Of a DNA stretch of 64,000 nucleotides, positions 43,370 through 52,157 are shown piece after piece; the first letter of the stretch is position 1; each line of letters opens with the position of its first letter. The stretch is from Acidicapsa dinghuensis (lineage in GTDB: Bacteria; Acidobacteriota; Terriglobia; Terriglobales; Acidobacteriaceae). A program made the translations under genes and the position numbers. Below the pieces are notes generated by a model that searched no databases, had not been told where the DNA came from, and saw only the letters and a program-made list of their open reading frames with translations. The stretch lies in NCBI RefSeq assembly GCF_025685685.1, contig NZ_JAGSYH010000002.1:1040768-1104767 (forward strand), given 5' to 3'.

Positions 43370-43478
43370 AAACCCGCCGTCTTGAAAAGGCACGAGTTTA
43401 CTCGCGCCGTAAAAGCTGCAAATCGAAACGGCTTCAGCCGCCAAGAGATGCAACTCCTGCCGGACTTTGTCAGCAGTA
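43370..43478. repeat. dispersed intergenic repeat, family A copy 4
   Basis: Contains CCGTCTTGAAAAGGCACGAG, ACGGCTTCAGCCGCCAAGAG and GGACTTTGTCAGCAG. It is followed four bases later by family B copy 1, forming an A-B composite. The same composite order occurs at 51913-52150. The 424-base gap after the receptor gene holds these repeats, the terminator and no supported gene. Confidence 0.8.
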
Positions 43479-43482
43479 TGAA

Positions 43483-43598
43483 AATGCGCCAAAGGCGCAT
43501 CTCATACCAGCCCAGGGCAAAGCCAGCCTGACAAAGTCAGGCGCGACGCCCTGGGTTAGCATCCCCGACGACCCACGCGGGCTGAAGGCCCGCCTCAT
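43483..43598. repeat. 116-bp dispersed repeat, family B copy 1
   Basis: Begins AATGCGCCAAAGGCGCAT, continues CAGCCCAGGGC, CCTGACAAAGTCAGG, GCCCTGGGTTAGCATCCCC and ends GGGCTGAAGGCCCGCCTCAT. Copies at 52035-52150 and 62911-63026 have exactly the same length and nearly the same sequence. It contains nested inverted repeats: TGCGCC/GGCGCA, GCCCAGGGC/GCCCTGGG and CCTGAC/GTCAGG, so it could fold into a multi-stem structure. Confidence 0.85.
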
Positions 43599-43717
43599 GC
43601 CTATGCTTCAATCCCACGCATACCGCTCATCAAACTCCCTGCCAAACCACGCTCTCACCAACTCACTCCACCAATCCTGTACCGTCAACTCTGAACGCAA
43701 ACAGCGAACAAAACCGG

Positions 43718-44191
43718 CTATCGAAGATGTTTCGCTGGAGTTTTCACGACATCCATATGGTCGCAACCTAGTTCCGACGCGATCTGACTGGGAGAGACAG
43801 AGGTTGTGCCGAGGCTGGTCATCTGCTCCTCCCGAAACTTCAGTAGGTTCGGGTACGCAAAGAGCTGGCACGTATGCGCATCGGCGATGTCGCCCGTTTG
43901 TATCCGGATCGAGTAGGAGTGAACAACCTGGCCGTCGCTGTACAGGACGATGGTTTTGTAACCAGCGTGAAGCGGCTGGCCATTGGAATTGCGCATCTCG
44001 TCAAGAAACGTGCCCGGCGTATTCGGCTGATAGCCTTCATCCCGCGCCGCCATCGTCGCGGCCATCACTTCTTCCGAGGTGGGCAGAGAGTAAAGCCGCA
44101 CATCCCCCACCTGAGGCATAAGCAGAAACGGAGTCAAAGCAATAAGGGGAAGCATCACACTCCAGGATCGCCAGTATAACGCCGCAGGCAC
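43718..44191 (-). CDS. unknown exported or membrane-anchored protein
   Basis: A 157-residue product with one N-terminal hydrophobic segment (SVMLPLIALTPFLLMP) and a soluble remainder. No family was recognised. The core has YQPNTPGTFLDEMRNSNGQP, KTIVLYSDGQVVHSYSIRIQ and TGDIADAHTCQLFAYPNLLK. The GTG at 44191 keeps a charged residue before the helix; ATG 44155, preceded by GGAG, is an alternative. It lies 43 bases downstream of accD on the same strand and may be co-transcribed. Confidence 0.5.
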   Translation of the reverse strand: MPAALYWRSWSVMLPLIALTPFLLMPQVGDVRLYSLPTSEEVMAATMAARDEGYQPNTPGTFLDEMRNSNGQPLHAGYKTIVLYSDGQVVHSYSIRIQTGDIADAHTCQLFAYPNLLKFREEQMTSLGTTSVSPSQIASELGCDHMDVVKTPAKHLR

Positions 44192-44234
44192 GCTGCCATC
44201 AGGCCCACTCGCGCCAGACTCGACCGCTCGCCAC

Positions 44235-45158
44235 TCAGGCTGGCGTCTTCAGAAAATCCAGCGCCCGAATCAGATAAGCCTTCAGCTCCTGCCGATTCAC
44301 CACCGCATCCAGAAATCCATGTTCCAGCAGAAACTCACTCCGCTGAAAACCCTCCGGCAGCTTCTGGCGTATCGTCTGCTCAATCACGCGCGGCCCGGCA
44401 AACCCGATGTGCGCGCCCGGTTCGGCGATGTTGAGGTCACCCAGCATGGCAAAGCTGGCGGTGATGCCCCCCATCGTCGGGTCGGTAAGGATGCAGATAT
44501 AGGGAATGCGAGCTTCATCGAGCTCGGCGAGACCAGTGGCGATCTTCGCCAGTTGCATCAGGCTCACAACCCCCTCCATCATGCGCGCCCCACCCGAAGT
44601 AGTGACGATGATGAGCGGTCTGCGCGTGGAAAGAGAGCGGTCGATGGCGCGGGCAATCAGCTCGCCGACGACGGCACCCATGCTGCCGCCGATGAAAGTG
44701 AACTCCATGGCCGACAGCACCACTTCGTGCGGACCGATGTTGCCGAGAGCGGTAACAAGGGCGTCGTTCAGGCCGGTTTCGGCCTGTGCCTTCATCAGCC
44801 TCGATTTGTAGCTCTTGACGTCCTGGAAATTGAGCGGGTCGTTGGAACGGAGGTTGCCGTCGACAATCTCGTAGCCGGGATCAAGCAGCAGTTCGATGCG
44901 CTTGTTCGCGCCGATCTTGAAGTGATGGTTGCACTTGGGGCAGACCATCTGTTTGGCTTCCAGCTCGGCCTTGAAGAGGATCGTTCGGCAGCCCGGGCAT
45001 TTGATCCATAGACCTTCAGTGCGCACGCGGCTTGGTTCTCCATCATCGGATACAGGCGCAAAGGTGGATTCAGCAGCGAAGTCCTGATCGGGATCGAAAT
45101 CGCCGTTGTCAGTGGGAACAGCGGCAAGGTTTGCGGACGGGCGCTTGAACCAGGACAT
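44235..45158 (-). CDS. accD: acetyl-CoA carboxylase carboxyltransferase subunit beta
   Basis: A 307-residue AccD that, with AccA, transfers carboxyl from biotin to acetyl-CoA to make malonyl-CoA. The zinc ribbon is present (Cys54, Cys57, Cys73, Cys76). The crotonase-like core has SAMEFTFIGGSMGAVVGEL, TSGGARMMEGVVSLMQLAK, DPTMGGITASFAMLGDLNIA and IGFAGPRVIEQTI. An N-terminal extension of about 45 acidic residues precedes the ribbon. Length is normal. No accA lies nearby. Confidence 0.95.
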   Translation of the reverse strand: MSWFKRPSANLAAVPTDNGDFDPDQDFAAESTFAPVSDDGEPSRVRTEGLWIKCPGCRTILFKAELEAKQMVCPKCNHHFKIGANKRIELLLDPGYEIVDGNLRSNDPLNFQDVKSYKSRLMKAQAETGLNDALVTALGNIGPHEVVLSAMEFTFIGGSMGAVVGELIARAIDRSLSTRRPLIIVTTSGGARMMEGVVSLMQLAKIATGLAELDEARIPYICILTDPTMGGITASFAMLGDLNIAEPGAHIGFAGPRVIEQTIRQKLPEGFQRSEFLLEHGFLDAVVNRQELKAYLIRALDFLKTPA

Positions 45159-45274
45159 ACCTCGGCTATTGTACAGGGACCAGGGGGCAAAGTTCAGGTG
45201 TCAGGGATTCGGCTTGATGCCGCGCGCGGGACGGCCTGCACCGGGGCCTCCCTGGCAAAGAGCAAGATTTGCAA

Positions 45275-45667
45275 CTATTTCTGCTCAGAGTTTTGCGGAG
45301 GAGCATTGCGCAGGTACGCATCATCCCCCGAAATCCAATCCTGCCGCGGCGGCGCAAAGATATCGATGTCGATCGTGTCTTCAAGCGCCAGCGCTTCATG
45401 AGGCACATTCGCCGCGATGATCAGGATCTCGCCCGGAGTGACAACCACTTCTCGGGGCGCAGGCTCATAGAGCACAAATTTAAGCGCACCCGACAGAATG
45501 CAGACCGCCTGTTCATTCGGATGAGTATGTGTCGGAACATGCGCACCCTTCGCAAGCGTAATGCGGCCCACCGTGAGCTTCTCACTCGAAACAAACTGCC
45601 GCCCCAGCAGCGGGTTCATCGGCTCAAGCGGAACATCGGACCAGCGTGTAAAGACAGTTTCAGACAT
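45275..45667 (-). CDS. cupin-domain protein
   Basis: A 130-residue single-domain cupin. Metal ligands are His47, His49 and Glu52 in THTHPNEQ, and His90 in NVPHEAL. VTPGEILIIAANVPHE matches cupin motif 2. It lacks a signal peptide. The function could be enzymatic or sensory and is unknown. It sits 116 bases upstream of accD, 91 bases downstream of the HNH gene, all on the minus strand. Confidence 0.85.
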   Translation of the reverse strand: MSETVFTRWSDVPLEPMNPLLGRQFVSSEKLTVGRITLAKGAHVPTHTHPNEQAVCILSGALKFVLYEPAPREVVVTPGEILIIAANVPHEALALEDTIDIDIFAPPRQDWISGDDAYLRNAPPQNSEQK

Positions 45668-45758
45668 GGGCAGCTCCAGATCGGAATGCTTGCGTTACCA
45701 CGATAGCGGATAAGAGCGCTGAGCGTGAAAAGCGGTACACAAAACCCCTGCTTTCTAT

Positions 45759-46241
45759 TCAGGACGACGGCTGCTGACGGTCAAGCAGCGCCTTGACCGC
45801 AGCACTTCGAATACGCAAACGAAGCTGCTTCGTCGCCTCGCGATGACAACGCAGACACAGCGTGCGAATGTTGCCAAGGTCGCATTCCCCGCCGCCCTCG
45901 GCCACTGGCAGAATATGATCCGCATCCCAGAGCGTGCGGCGCACACGTGTTTTCAGTCCCCAGTGCGCAAGCAAGGCCTTGCGATTGCCGCCACGCGATG
46001 CGCGAAGCCGGCGCGCAGCGGCAAGCGTGTCGATATGGCAGGCCGCACAGCGTCCCCTGTCCCGCAGAAAAACCTGCTCGCGCAGATAGGCAGGCTGTGT
46101 CCGCAACTTCCACTCGTGAACGCAGTACTCCGAGCAAAAGGTATAGCGCCCGCGCGGAACCTCAAGCGAGCACCAGCGGCACAGGCCGCGGCCATTCGGT
46201 CCGCGCGGTATGGATTTACGGTCGACCCAGCCGCCGCTCAT
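45759..46241 (-). CDS. HNH-family endonuclease
   Basis: A 160-residue protein. An N-terminal zinc site (CRWC, then CSEYC: Cys21, Cys24, Cys36, Cys40) precedes the HNH core WDADHILPVAEGGGECDLGN with LCLRCH. His109, Asn124 and His133 are the expected catalytic residues; Cys65/68 and Cys129/132 can bind a structural zinc. Target unknown: it may be a repair, restriction or housekeeping nuclease. ATG 46241 follows GGAG; an upstream ATG at 46274 is possible. No methyltransferase or phage gene is adjacent. Confidence 0.8.
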   Translation of the reverse strand: MSGGWVDRKSIPRGPNGRGLCRWCSLEVPRGRYTFCSEYCVHEWKLRTQPAYLREQVFLRDRGRCAACHIDTLAAARRLRASRGGNRKALLAHWGLKTRVRRTLWDADHILPVAEGGGECDLGNIRTLCLRCHREATKQLRLRIRSAAVKALLDRQQPSS

Positions 46242-46459
46242 GACGCGGCTCCGGCTGATGGAAACAGCAAGCATGAGTAGGTTGTATCGCATGAACGTGC
46301 CACGGTGGTTGACCGGCGAGGTTCGTCGTCATTTCACAGGGTGATTCCAATGAATAGCGCTCGAGACCGCGCAATTATCTTGCCGTCGCGGCAAAGTGCT
46401 AGTAGCTTTGCGGAGTGCTGGAAGTTGCTGAAAAATCGGGGAGTAAAAGGAGAAACATA

Positions 46460-46738
46460 ATGAAAGTGATGTCGACATGGTCGGCACGACCGGGAGCATT
46501 TGACGACGCAATCGAGCGATTCCTCAAGGGCGAAGCAGCGCCCGTCGAGGGAGTAAAACTGCTGGGGCGATGGCACAGCGTGGATCTGTCAACCGGATTC
46601 AGCCTGTATGAGACGGACGATCCAGCGGCGCTCCACCGGGGTGCACTGCGGTGGGTCGATCTGCTTGAGTTACAGACCTACGTCGTAATCGAGGACGCCG
46701 AAGCTGGAGCCAACTTCGCTCAATTCGCCGGCAAGTAA
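46460..46738 (+). CDS. DUF3303-family protein
   Basis: A 92-residue small protein: MKVMSTWSARPGAFDDAIER, GVKLLGRWHSVDLSTGFSLY, ETDDPAAL and WVDLLELQTYVVIEDAEAG match DUF3303, a ferredoxin-like alpha/beta-barrel family of unknown role. AGGAGAAACATA precedes the ATG at 46460. It is transcribed alone. Confidence 0.8.
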   Translation: MKVMSTWSARPGAFDDAIERFLKGEAAPVEGVKLLGRWHSVDLSTGFSLYETDDPAALHRGALRWVDLLELQTYVVIEDAEAGANFAQFAGK

Positions 46739-46930
46739 CACAGGCAGCAGCACGAGACGCGCCGGGGATCCTCCATCCGGCGCATTTGATTTTCAGGCTC
46801 GCGTCTAATTCGCGTATGTGATTGGCTATGAGGACCGTGTTCGATGTGGCTATGGGCTGAGACCGAGGGACGTTGTCATGCTCCGTAAGGAGAGGTTGTG
46901 CGCTGAAATCAGCGCTATGTGGAGGTTGCG

Positions 46931-47848
46931 ATGTTGCAGACAGTAGCGACGATGAGCACGACAGGGTTGGCTATCTTTGGTGCAGGAATGGCCCTAAGCT
47001 GGGGCGCACTGGTTCGTTGGCGCGGACTAAACCGGTTGATCGCGCTCGGCCCCGTGTTCGTAGCGGCTCCACTGGCTACCTTTGGATCCATGCACTTTTC
47101 AGCCACCAAAGGCGTAGCGCAAATGGTTCCTTCCTACATGCCGTGGCACATCTTCTGCACCTATCTCGCAGGCACCGGCCTGATCGCCACCGCAGTAAGC
47201 CTCGTAACGAAAAAATTCACGCGGTGGTCCGGCCTGCTCTGCGGATGCATGATGTTGGCGTTCGTAGCCATGATTTTCGTGCCAGGCACCATCAAACATC
47301 CCGAGAACCGATTCCTCTGGACAGTGGACATGCGCGAAGGCTGCTTCGGCCTGGGACTGCTCTCACTCGCGGCAATCTCCACTGGCGCCCCGCGAAGCTG
47401 GCGATGGCTCGTCACAGCCGCCCGCATCTGGCTCGGAGCAACATGCATCTTCTACGGAGTGGAGCACTTCCTGCATCCGATGAACACGCCGGGGCTGCCC
47501 CTGGAGCAGATAACGCCGGCTTGGTTTCCCGTACCCTGGCTCTGGAGCTACCTCACCGGCATAGTCCTGTTGGCCACTGGCGCGCTGCTCCTGGCCAACA
47601 AATGGGCCTACGAAGCAGCCGTCTGGCTCGGCGTAGCGGAAACGCTGGTGACCGTAGGCATCTACGTGCCGCTCCTGATAGCCTGCCGCGGAACCGCACA
47701 GATCGTAGAAGGCATCGACTACGTAGCCGACACACTATTATTCGCCGGAGCGGCATTCCTCGTGGCCGGAGCACTCAGAGCGGATGAATCCTCGCAGGTC
47801 GTCAAACGGCTGGAGCTTGTTCGCGAAGACAGCTTACGAGCAAGCTGA
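46931..47848 (+). CDS. multi-pass membrane protein of unknown function (DoxX-like helices)
   Basis: A 305-residue protein with about eight hydrophobic helices, including GLAIFGAGMALSWGALV, FVAAPLATFGSMHFS, VPSYMPWHIFCTYLAGTGLI, FYGVEHFLHP and FPVPWLWSYLTGIVLLATGA. Paired motifs (PSYMPWH..W/F and PAWFPVPWLWSY) appear in both halves, suggesting internal duplication of a DoxX-like unit. Conserved His and Trp could bind a quinone or haem, but function is unknown. GGAGG precedes the ATG at 46931. A GCGCTGA/TCAGCGC hairpin (46900-46915) lies just upstream. It converges with the next gene, 3 bases apart. Confidence 0.75.
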   Translation: MLQTVATMSTTGLAIFGAGMALSWGALVRWRGLNRLIALGPVFVAAPLATFGSMHFSATKGVAQMVPSYMPWHIFCTYLAGTGLIATAVSLVTKKFTRWSGLLCGCMMLAFVAMIFVPGTIKHPENRFLWTVDMREGCFGLGLLSLAAISTGAPRSWRWLVTAARIWLGATCIFYGVEHFLHPMNTPGLPLEQITPAWFPVPWLWSYLTGIVLLATGALLLANKWAYEAAVWLGVAETLVTVGIYVPLLIACRGTAQIVEGIDYVADTLLFAGAAFLVAGALRADESSQVVKRLELVREDSLRAS

Positions 47849-47851
47849 CAA

Positions 47852-48649
47852 CTAATTTGCCGTGGGCTGTTCCACGTGATCGATGACGAGGGTCTGAATC
47901 GGGGCGCGACCGTGTTTTATCTTGAGGCCAAGACGGTCGACTACGCCGAGGATATCGGTGACAGCGTCTTGGTTCTCTGGATCGTTGGGCGGCAGATAGT
48001 AGTCGTATGAGCCGGTGATGTTGGTCTGATTCAGCACAGGCAGTCGGAGGTACCGGCTCAGCATCTTCGCGAGATAATCGGTCGTAGTGTTCGTGCCCTC
48101 CGCTTCTCCATCGGCGATTCCGCCCTGCTTCAACACCACGATAGCGCGGGGATCTGCTGTCGGGTCTTTTGGCGGTTTCAGTTGGAGAGGTTTTTTTCCG
48201 CGGGTGAGAATGTAGACCTCGCCTTGCTTCGTTTCCATATGAAACTTGAAGGCAAAACGATCGCGCAGGAGACTCTGCAGCATAAGGCGTTGGTCTGCGC
48301 TCGGCTCCGCATTACCCACCCTGATGTTGCGCGAGGGCGAGGTTTCCGGGGGCACGGCGTTGATCTCGAACCACTGTGAATCAGCCCGGTCGCGACCGCC
48401 AGTAAGCTGGTAGTCCTGAAGATTGAAGGCACATTCAATAAGCATCCTCAGGTTTCCACCAAAGAAAACGCGGCCTCCAGGTTTCCCGTAGAAGCCGGCA
48501 ATTCGGCCGGCATTGGGATCAGGCGGCTTGATGGTGGCGGCGTCAAAGGCGGGGAGATCGGTGGAAGCGGGAGCTGACTGAGCAGATATTTGTGGCGAGG
48601 CGAATGCGAAGGAAGCAGCGAGAATCAGACTAAGTGTGGCCCGGAGCAT
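47852..48649 (-). CDS. TIGR03435-family exported protein
   Basis: A 265-residue protein with a signal peptide (LSLILAASFAFASPQISAQ). Family hallmarks are LPAFDAATIKPPDP near the start, RMLIECAFNLQDYQLTGG, WFEINAV, QRLMLQSLLRDRFAFKFHME and YILTRGKKPLQLK. TIGR03435 proteins are abundant in soil Acidobacteriota and their function is unknown. The C-terminus ends APIQTLVIDHVEQPTAN, also typical (a 'pvdvlVIDHvekPseN'-like end). It is monocistronic. Confidence 0.9.
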   Translation of the reverse strand: MLRATLSLILAASFAFASPQISAQSAPASTDLPAFDAATIKPPDPNAGRIAGFYGKPGGRVFFGGNLRMLIECAFNLQDYQLTGGRDRADSQWFEINAVPPETSPSRNIRVGNAEPSADQRLMLQSLLRDRFAFKFHMETKQGEVYILTRGKKPLQLKPPKDPTADPRAIVVLKQGGIADGEAEGTNTTTDYLAKMLSRYLRLPVLNQTNITGSYDYYLPPNDPENQDAVTDILGVVDRLGLKIKHGRAPIQTLVIDHVEQPTAN

Positions 48650-48755
48650 CGAGTGAGTTCTCCGCTGGAATAATACACGCGGAGAGACGGACTATCGTTC
48701 GAGATGCTGGCTCAGCAAAACCGGCGCTCATCTTTCAATAGCTTCCGACGATGCG

Positions 48756-49310
48756 TCAATACTCAATCCCCCGCTGCGCCTGAATCCCCTTCTGATACGC
48801 ATGCTTCACCTCACGCATCTCCGTAACGGTATCGGCAATTTCCACCAGCGAAGGATGCGCATTCCTCCCCGTCAGAATGACATGCACCATCTCAGGCCGC
48901 GCCAGCAGCGTCTCACGAACCTTCGCCGGATCAAGCATCCCGTATCCAATCGTGTAGTTAATCTCATCGAGAATCACAAGATCCCACTCACCCGAGAGAA
49001 TAGCCTCGCTCGCCTCGCGCCACGCCTCATCCACCAGCCGCTGATCTTCAGGGTCCGTCTCCGCGCCGCCAATTTTTACAAACCCCCGTCCCATCTGCTT
49101 CAGCACAAAGCTCTCGCCAAATGGCTGCACAGCATCCAGCTCACCGTAATGCCACGATCCCTTCAAAAACTGCAGCATCAGCACCCGCATGCCAACACCC
49201 ACCGCGCGCAGCCCGGTACCAAGCGCAGCGGTAGTCTTGCCCTTCCCAGGGCCAGTGTTGATAAGAATCAGGCCTTTGCGCGATTGTGGCTCAACAGCAA
49301 CGTCAGACAT
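48756..49310 (-). CDS. cobO: cob(I)yrinic acid a,c-diamide adenosyltransferase
   Basis: A 184-residue CobO/BtuR enzyme that adenosylates corrinoids. The P-loop NTGPGKGKTT (18-27) is followed by VLMLQFLKGSWHYGE, WDLVILDEINYTIGYGML and HVILTGRNAHPSLVEIADTV. These are diagnostic, and length is normal. GGGAG lies before the ATG. No other cobalamin gene or cobalamin riboswitch was recognised nearby, so it may serve salvage. Confidence 0.95.
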   Translation of the reverse strand: MSDVAVEPQSRKGLILINTGPGKGKTTAALGTGLRAVGVGMRVLMLQFLKGSWHYGELDAVQPFGESFVLKQMGRGFVKIGGAETDPEDQRLVDEAWREASEAILSGEWDLVILDEINYTIGYGMLDPAKVRETLLARPEMVHVILTGRNAHPSLVEIADTVTEMREVKHAYQKGIQAQRGIEY

Positions 49311-49453
49311 AAATCACTTCTCCCGGACTGCCTTTGCAGCTTACAGCAAAACCAGAGTCGACGTAGCCCGAACTCATGGCTGTTGCTTCGACGCGACCGG
49401 CAGGGAGCGGCCAGTTGCCACCAGGCAAGGAAAGGACATAGTAACTGAGATGG

Positions 49454-49571
49454 ATGACAAACCGCGGTTTTGAAAGGGCACGAGTAAACTCGTGCCGTAA
49501 AGGCACGAACGGGGCGCGGCTTTAGCCGCTGAGGGATGTATTTCATCTCTTGTTGGACTTTGTCGGCAGCC
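49454..49571. repeat. dispersed intergenic repeat, family A copy 5
   Basis: GATGACAAACCGCGGTTTTG, AAAGGGCACGAGTAAACTCG, GCGGCTTTAGCCGCTGAGGG and GGACTTTGTCGGCAGC mark the family. It resembles copy 1 most closely, including the GATGACAAACC lead-in and GGGATGTATTTC. It fills the gap between the cobO start and the end of the phosphatase gene. Confidence 0.8.
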
Positions 49572-49599
49572 TGAGTAACTCTGGTTTTGCTCTGGCAGC

Positions 49600-51681
49600 T
49601 CAGGCAGCAGCGGTTCGCAGCAGCGTGATGACGCTGATGTCATCCTCCTGTCCGAAGTTCTGCGCCGCCTCGGCGATGCTGGCGGCGTTGGCGCTTGCGC
49701 GGAGGAGTGTGTGCACGCGTTCGAAGCCAAACAGCTCACGCGCCGGATTTGTGGCTTCGAGGATTCCGTCAGAGATCAGGACAAGGCGGTCATCCGGCTG
49801 TAGCTCGAACCGCAGCGTCGTAAACACAGGCGATTCGGTAAGGCCCAGCGGAAACGAGCCATCCAGTTCCATCGCCTCGCCGTTACGGTAGGGCGGCAGA
49901 TGGCCTGCATTCGCCAGCGTGACGGCTCCTGCCGGTGAGATGTGCAGCACTTGGCACGTAGCGAAAGCGTCGCCTCGGCCCATCAGGCGCTGGTTCAGCG
50001 CGCGCAGCACCTGTTCCGGGTCCTGCGTCCACTCCACCGTGCTGCGGATGCCGCCAACCAACAACGCCACAAGCATACCCGCCTTGAGTCCTTTGCCCGC
50101 AACGTCTCCCGTAACGATCAACAGGCTGCCGTCCGTCGGGTGTGGAATGATCTGGAAGAAATCACCACCCACCTCGCGCGCCGGGCGGTATTCGCTCTCC
50201 ACAACAAGGCCAGGAAAGACCGTGCGTGCCTGCGGCAGTATGACGTGCTGCACCTCCTGCGCCTGTTTTACATCCAGCGCCATCAGACGCTGTCGTCGCA
50301 CGGAATAGACCAGGCGCCGAATCAGAAGAACAGTCAGCACAAGGATCAGCAAAAGCTGCGACGCGACCGGCAGCGTGATCTGGACGCCAAAGGGAAACCA
50401 GTTCACCGTGAAGCCGATGTGCGTAAGCTCGCGGGCGAACTCAGCAGCCCCAGCCAGCAGGACAGCAGGCAGAACCAGCCATCCCTCGATGCCATACTCG
50501 CGGATGCCGTTGAAGACAATCTGCAGCAGAAAGGCAGACATCGCAAACCGCGTCAACAGAGAGACAGCGTGGGCGTCCGTAATCAGGGTCGGCGAGCTGA
50601 ACTGGTAAAAGATGTTGCGGCTAAAGGCAGTAGCGGCGATCAGCAGTATCACGAGTGGGATAAGAGCCCACGGCATCCAGACAGGCCGCCGCTGCCGGAA
50701 CCAGGTACGCCAGACCATCACCCATCCCGCGTACTGGAGCGAGAAAAGAACGATCTCGTGAGAGATCAGGTCGTAGCGCGAGCTGATCCAGGTCGTCCAC
50801 ACCGACATAGAGCCGGAAAAGCCATCGATGGAGAGCAGCAGCAGCAGGCCGCCGATCCAGAGGTATACGCGATCGGAGCGGTCGAAGAGAGCAAGACTGA
50901 AGGCCACGATGGCCAGCAGGGCAAAGGTGCCGGCTTCGAAAGGCGACCAGAGATAAGCGCGAATAAGATCGTCGAAAAGCACGCGCTCCAGGTTATGAAT
51001 AGCATCAGCCTCACCGATCAGTGGCGCGCTCTCGAAGCCCCCGACATCACTGGCCTGGAAGAGAGTCGGCGGGGCCATCCAGAAGCGGAAGGCGATGATG
51101 TGGATGGATTCCCCGGCAGCCGCCTGCGGCTGCATCGGAAAGGTCAAAGGCCGCGAGTAATAGTCGGCGATGTGCTTGCCGGAAAAGTCGCCAAAAGACC
51201 CGAGCAGCACGCCGTTGTCGAAGACCTGATAGGAATCATCAGCGGCAGCTGGCCCGGCAAGCGCAAGCTGCAAACCGCCGCGCGCGTCCACGTGCACGCG
51301 GATGCGATACCACGCATAGCCCGCGTATCCAGCGTGGCCACGCGCGGTCCACCCAGGCACATAGTCAGACAAACCGGTGATGGGGTTCTGCGCGCCCGAT
51401 TTCGGCGTCAGGTCAACATCTTCCCAGTGAGCATCATCGAAAGCCGGATCGGCCCAGACCGGCTTCCCGGTAGCAGGATCAAGAGGAGAATCCCCGGTCG
51501 AAAACTTCCAGGGGCTATTGAGGGCAACCACGCTTTCGCCAAGGTGGATCTCGGCGGTTTTGGGCTGGACCGGTACGGTCTTCGATGAGGCAGGCTGAGC
51601 AGCAGCGGCCCGAACCGTGACAGCAGGAGCAGCAACAAGGAAAGCACCAGCGGCCAGTGCCGCAAAGACGAGTCGACGCAC
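49600..51681 (-). CDS. membrane SpoIIE/RsbU-type serine phosphatase, paralogue 1
   Basis: A 693-residue protein: signal peptide (VRRLVFAALAAGAFLVAAPA), an extracytoplasmic jelly-roll domain (WADPAFDDAHWEDVDL, GYAWYRIRVHVD), seven or so membrane helices (DISM-like), then a C-terminal PP2C phosphatase. Its metal residues are intact: EYRPAREVGGDFFQI, VTGDVAGKG, NAGHLPPY, DDRLVLISDGILEA and GQEDDISVITL. It probably dephosphorylates an anti-sigma-factor antagonist in response to an external ligand. The GTG at 51681, behind GAGGG, is the best start; a longer frame to 51861 lacks support. No anti-sigma gene is adjacent. Confidence 0.85.
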   Translation of the reverse strand: MRRLVFAALAAGAFLVAAPAVTVRAAAAQPASSKTVPVQPKTAEIHLGESVVALNSPWKFSTGDSPLDPATGKPVWADPAFDDAHWEDVDLTPKSGAQNPITGLSDYVPGWTARGHAGYAGYAWYRIRVHVDARGGLQLALAGPAAADDSYQVFDNGVLLGSFGDFSGKHIADYYSRPLTFPMQPQAAAGESIHIIAFRFWMAPPTLFQASDVGGFESAPLIGEADAIHNLERVLFDDLIRAYLWSPFEAGTFALLAIVAFSLALFDRSDRVYLWIGGLLLLLSIDGFSGSMSVWTTWISSRYDLISHEIVLFSLQYAGWVMVWRTWFRQRRPVWMPWALIPLVILLIAATAFSRNIFYQFSSPTLITDAHAVSLLTRFAMSAFLLQIVFNGIREYGIEGWLVLPAVLLAGAAEFARELTHIGFTVNWFPFGVQITLPVASQLLLILVLTVLLIRRLVYSVRRQRLMALDVKQAQEVQHVILPQARTVFPGLVVESEYRPAREVGGDFFQIIPHPTDGSLLIVTGDVAGKGLKAGMLVALLVGGIRSTVEWTQDPEQVLRALNQRLMGRGDAFATCQVLHISPAGAVTLANAGHLPPYRNGEAMELDGSFPLGLTESPVFTTLRFELQPDDRLVLISDGILEATNPARELFGFERVHTLLRASANAASIAEAAQNFGQEDDISVITLLRTAAA

Positions 51682-51912
51682 GACGAGAGCCCTCGATTGT
51701 ATGGGGAGACCGCTGAAGGAACTATACCCATTTCGGAAAAGAACGGGAAGAGAGGATGACGTAGGGTAATCGGTAGTTTCAAGGGTGCGGGCTTCAGCCA
51801 GTACATCCACAATGCCGCCAATAGGGCTTCGGCGGCTGCATGAGAACTCATTTCGGCGCACTTTCGACGTGCGAGTGGGGAGGAACAGCAGCCTTCAGGC
51901 TGCCGGGAATGC

Positions 51913-52032
51913 TGACAAACCCGCCGTTTTGAAAGGACATGAGTTCACTCGTACCGTAAAAACCTGCAAATAGAACGGGGTTTTAGCCGCTGAGGGATAC
52001 CTTTCAATTCTTACTGGACTTTGTCAGCAGCC
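51913..52032. repeat. dispersed intergenic repeat, family A copy 6
   Basis: GCTGACAAACCCGCCGTTTT, GAAAGGACATGAGTTCACTC, GGGGTTTTAGCCGCTGAGGG and GGACTTTGTCAGCAGC mark the family. It joins family B copy 2 within two bases, the same A-B order as at 43370-43598. It lies between the two phosphatase genes. Confidence 0.8.
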
Positions 52033-52034
52033 AA

Positions 52035-52150
52035 AATGCGCCAAAGGCGCATCTCATACCAGCCCAGGGCAAAGCCAGCCTGACAAAGTCAGGCGCGGCG
52101 CCCTGGGTTAGCATCCCCAATCACCCACGCGAGCTGAAGGCCCGCCTCAT
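52035..52150. repeat. 116-bp dispersed repeat, family B copy 2
   Basis: Same start (AATGCGCCAAAGGCGCAT) and end (CTGAAGGCCCGCCTCAT) as copy 1, and the same length, with a few substitutions such as GCGCGGCGCCCTGG. It stops eight bases before the stop codon of phosphatase paralogue 2, so it may affect that transcript's 3' end. Confidence 0.85.
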
Positions 52151-52157
52151 CTCCCTT

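Noticed and set aside
43363-44121. 252-codon frame on the + strand over repeats
   Set aside because: It crosses repeats A4 and B1 and then lies antisense to the small unknown gene; the sequence reads as translated repeat.
49311-49453. cobalamin riboswitch upstream of cobO
   Set aside because: The leader is short and I saw no B12-box or the multi-helix pattern of that riboswitch.
49942-51588. 548-codon frame on the + strand
   Set aside because: Antisense to the first SpoIIE phosphatase gene, with highly biased Arg/His/Gln composition and no recognisable motif.
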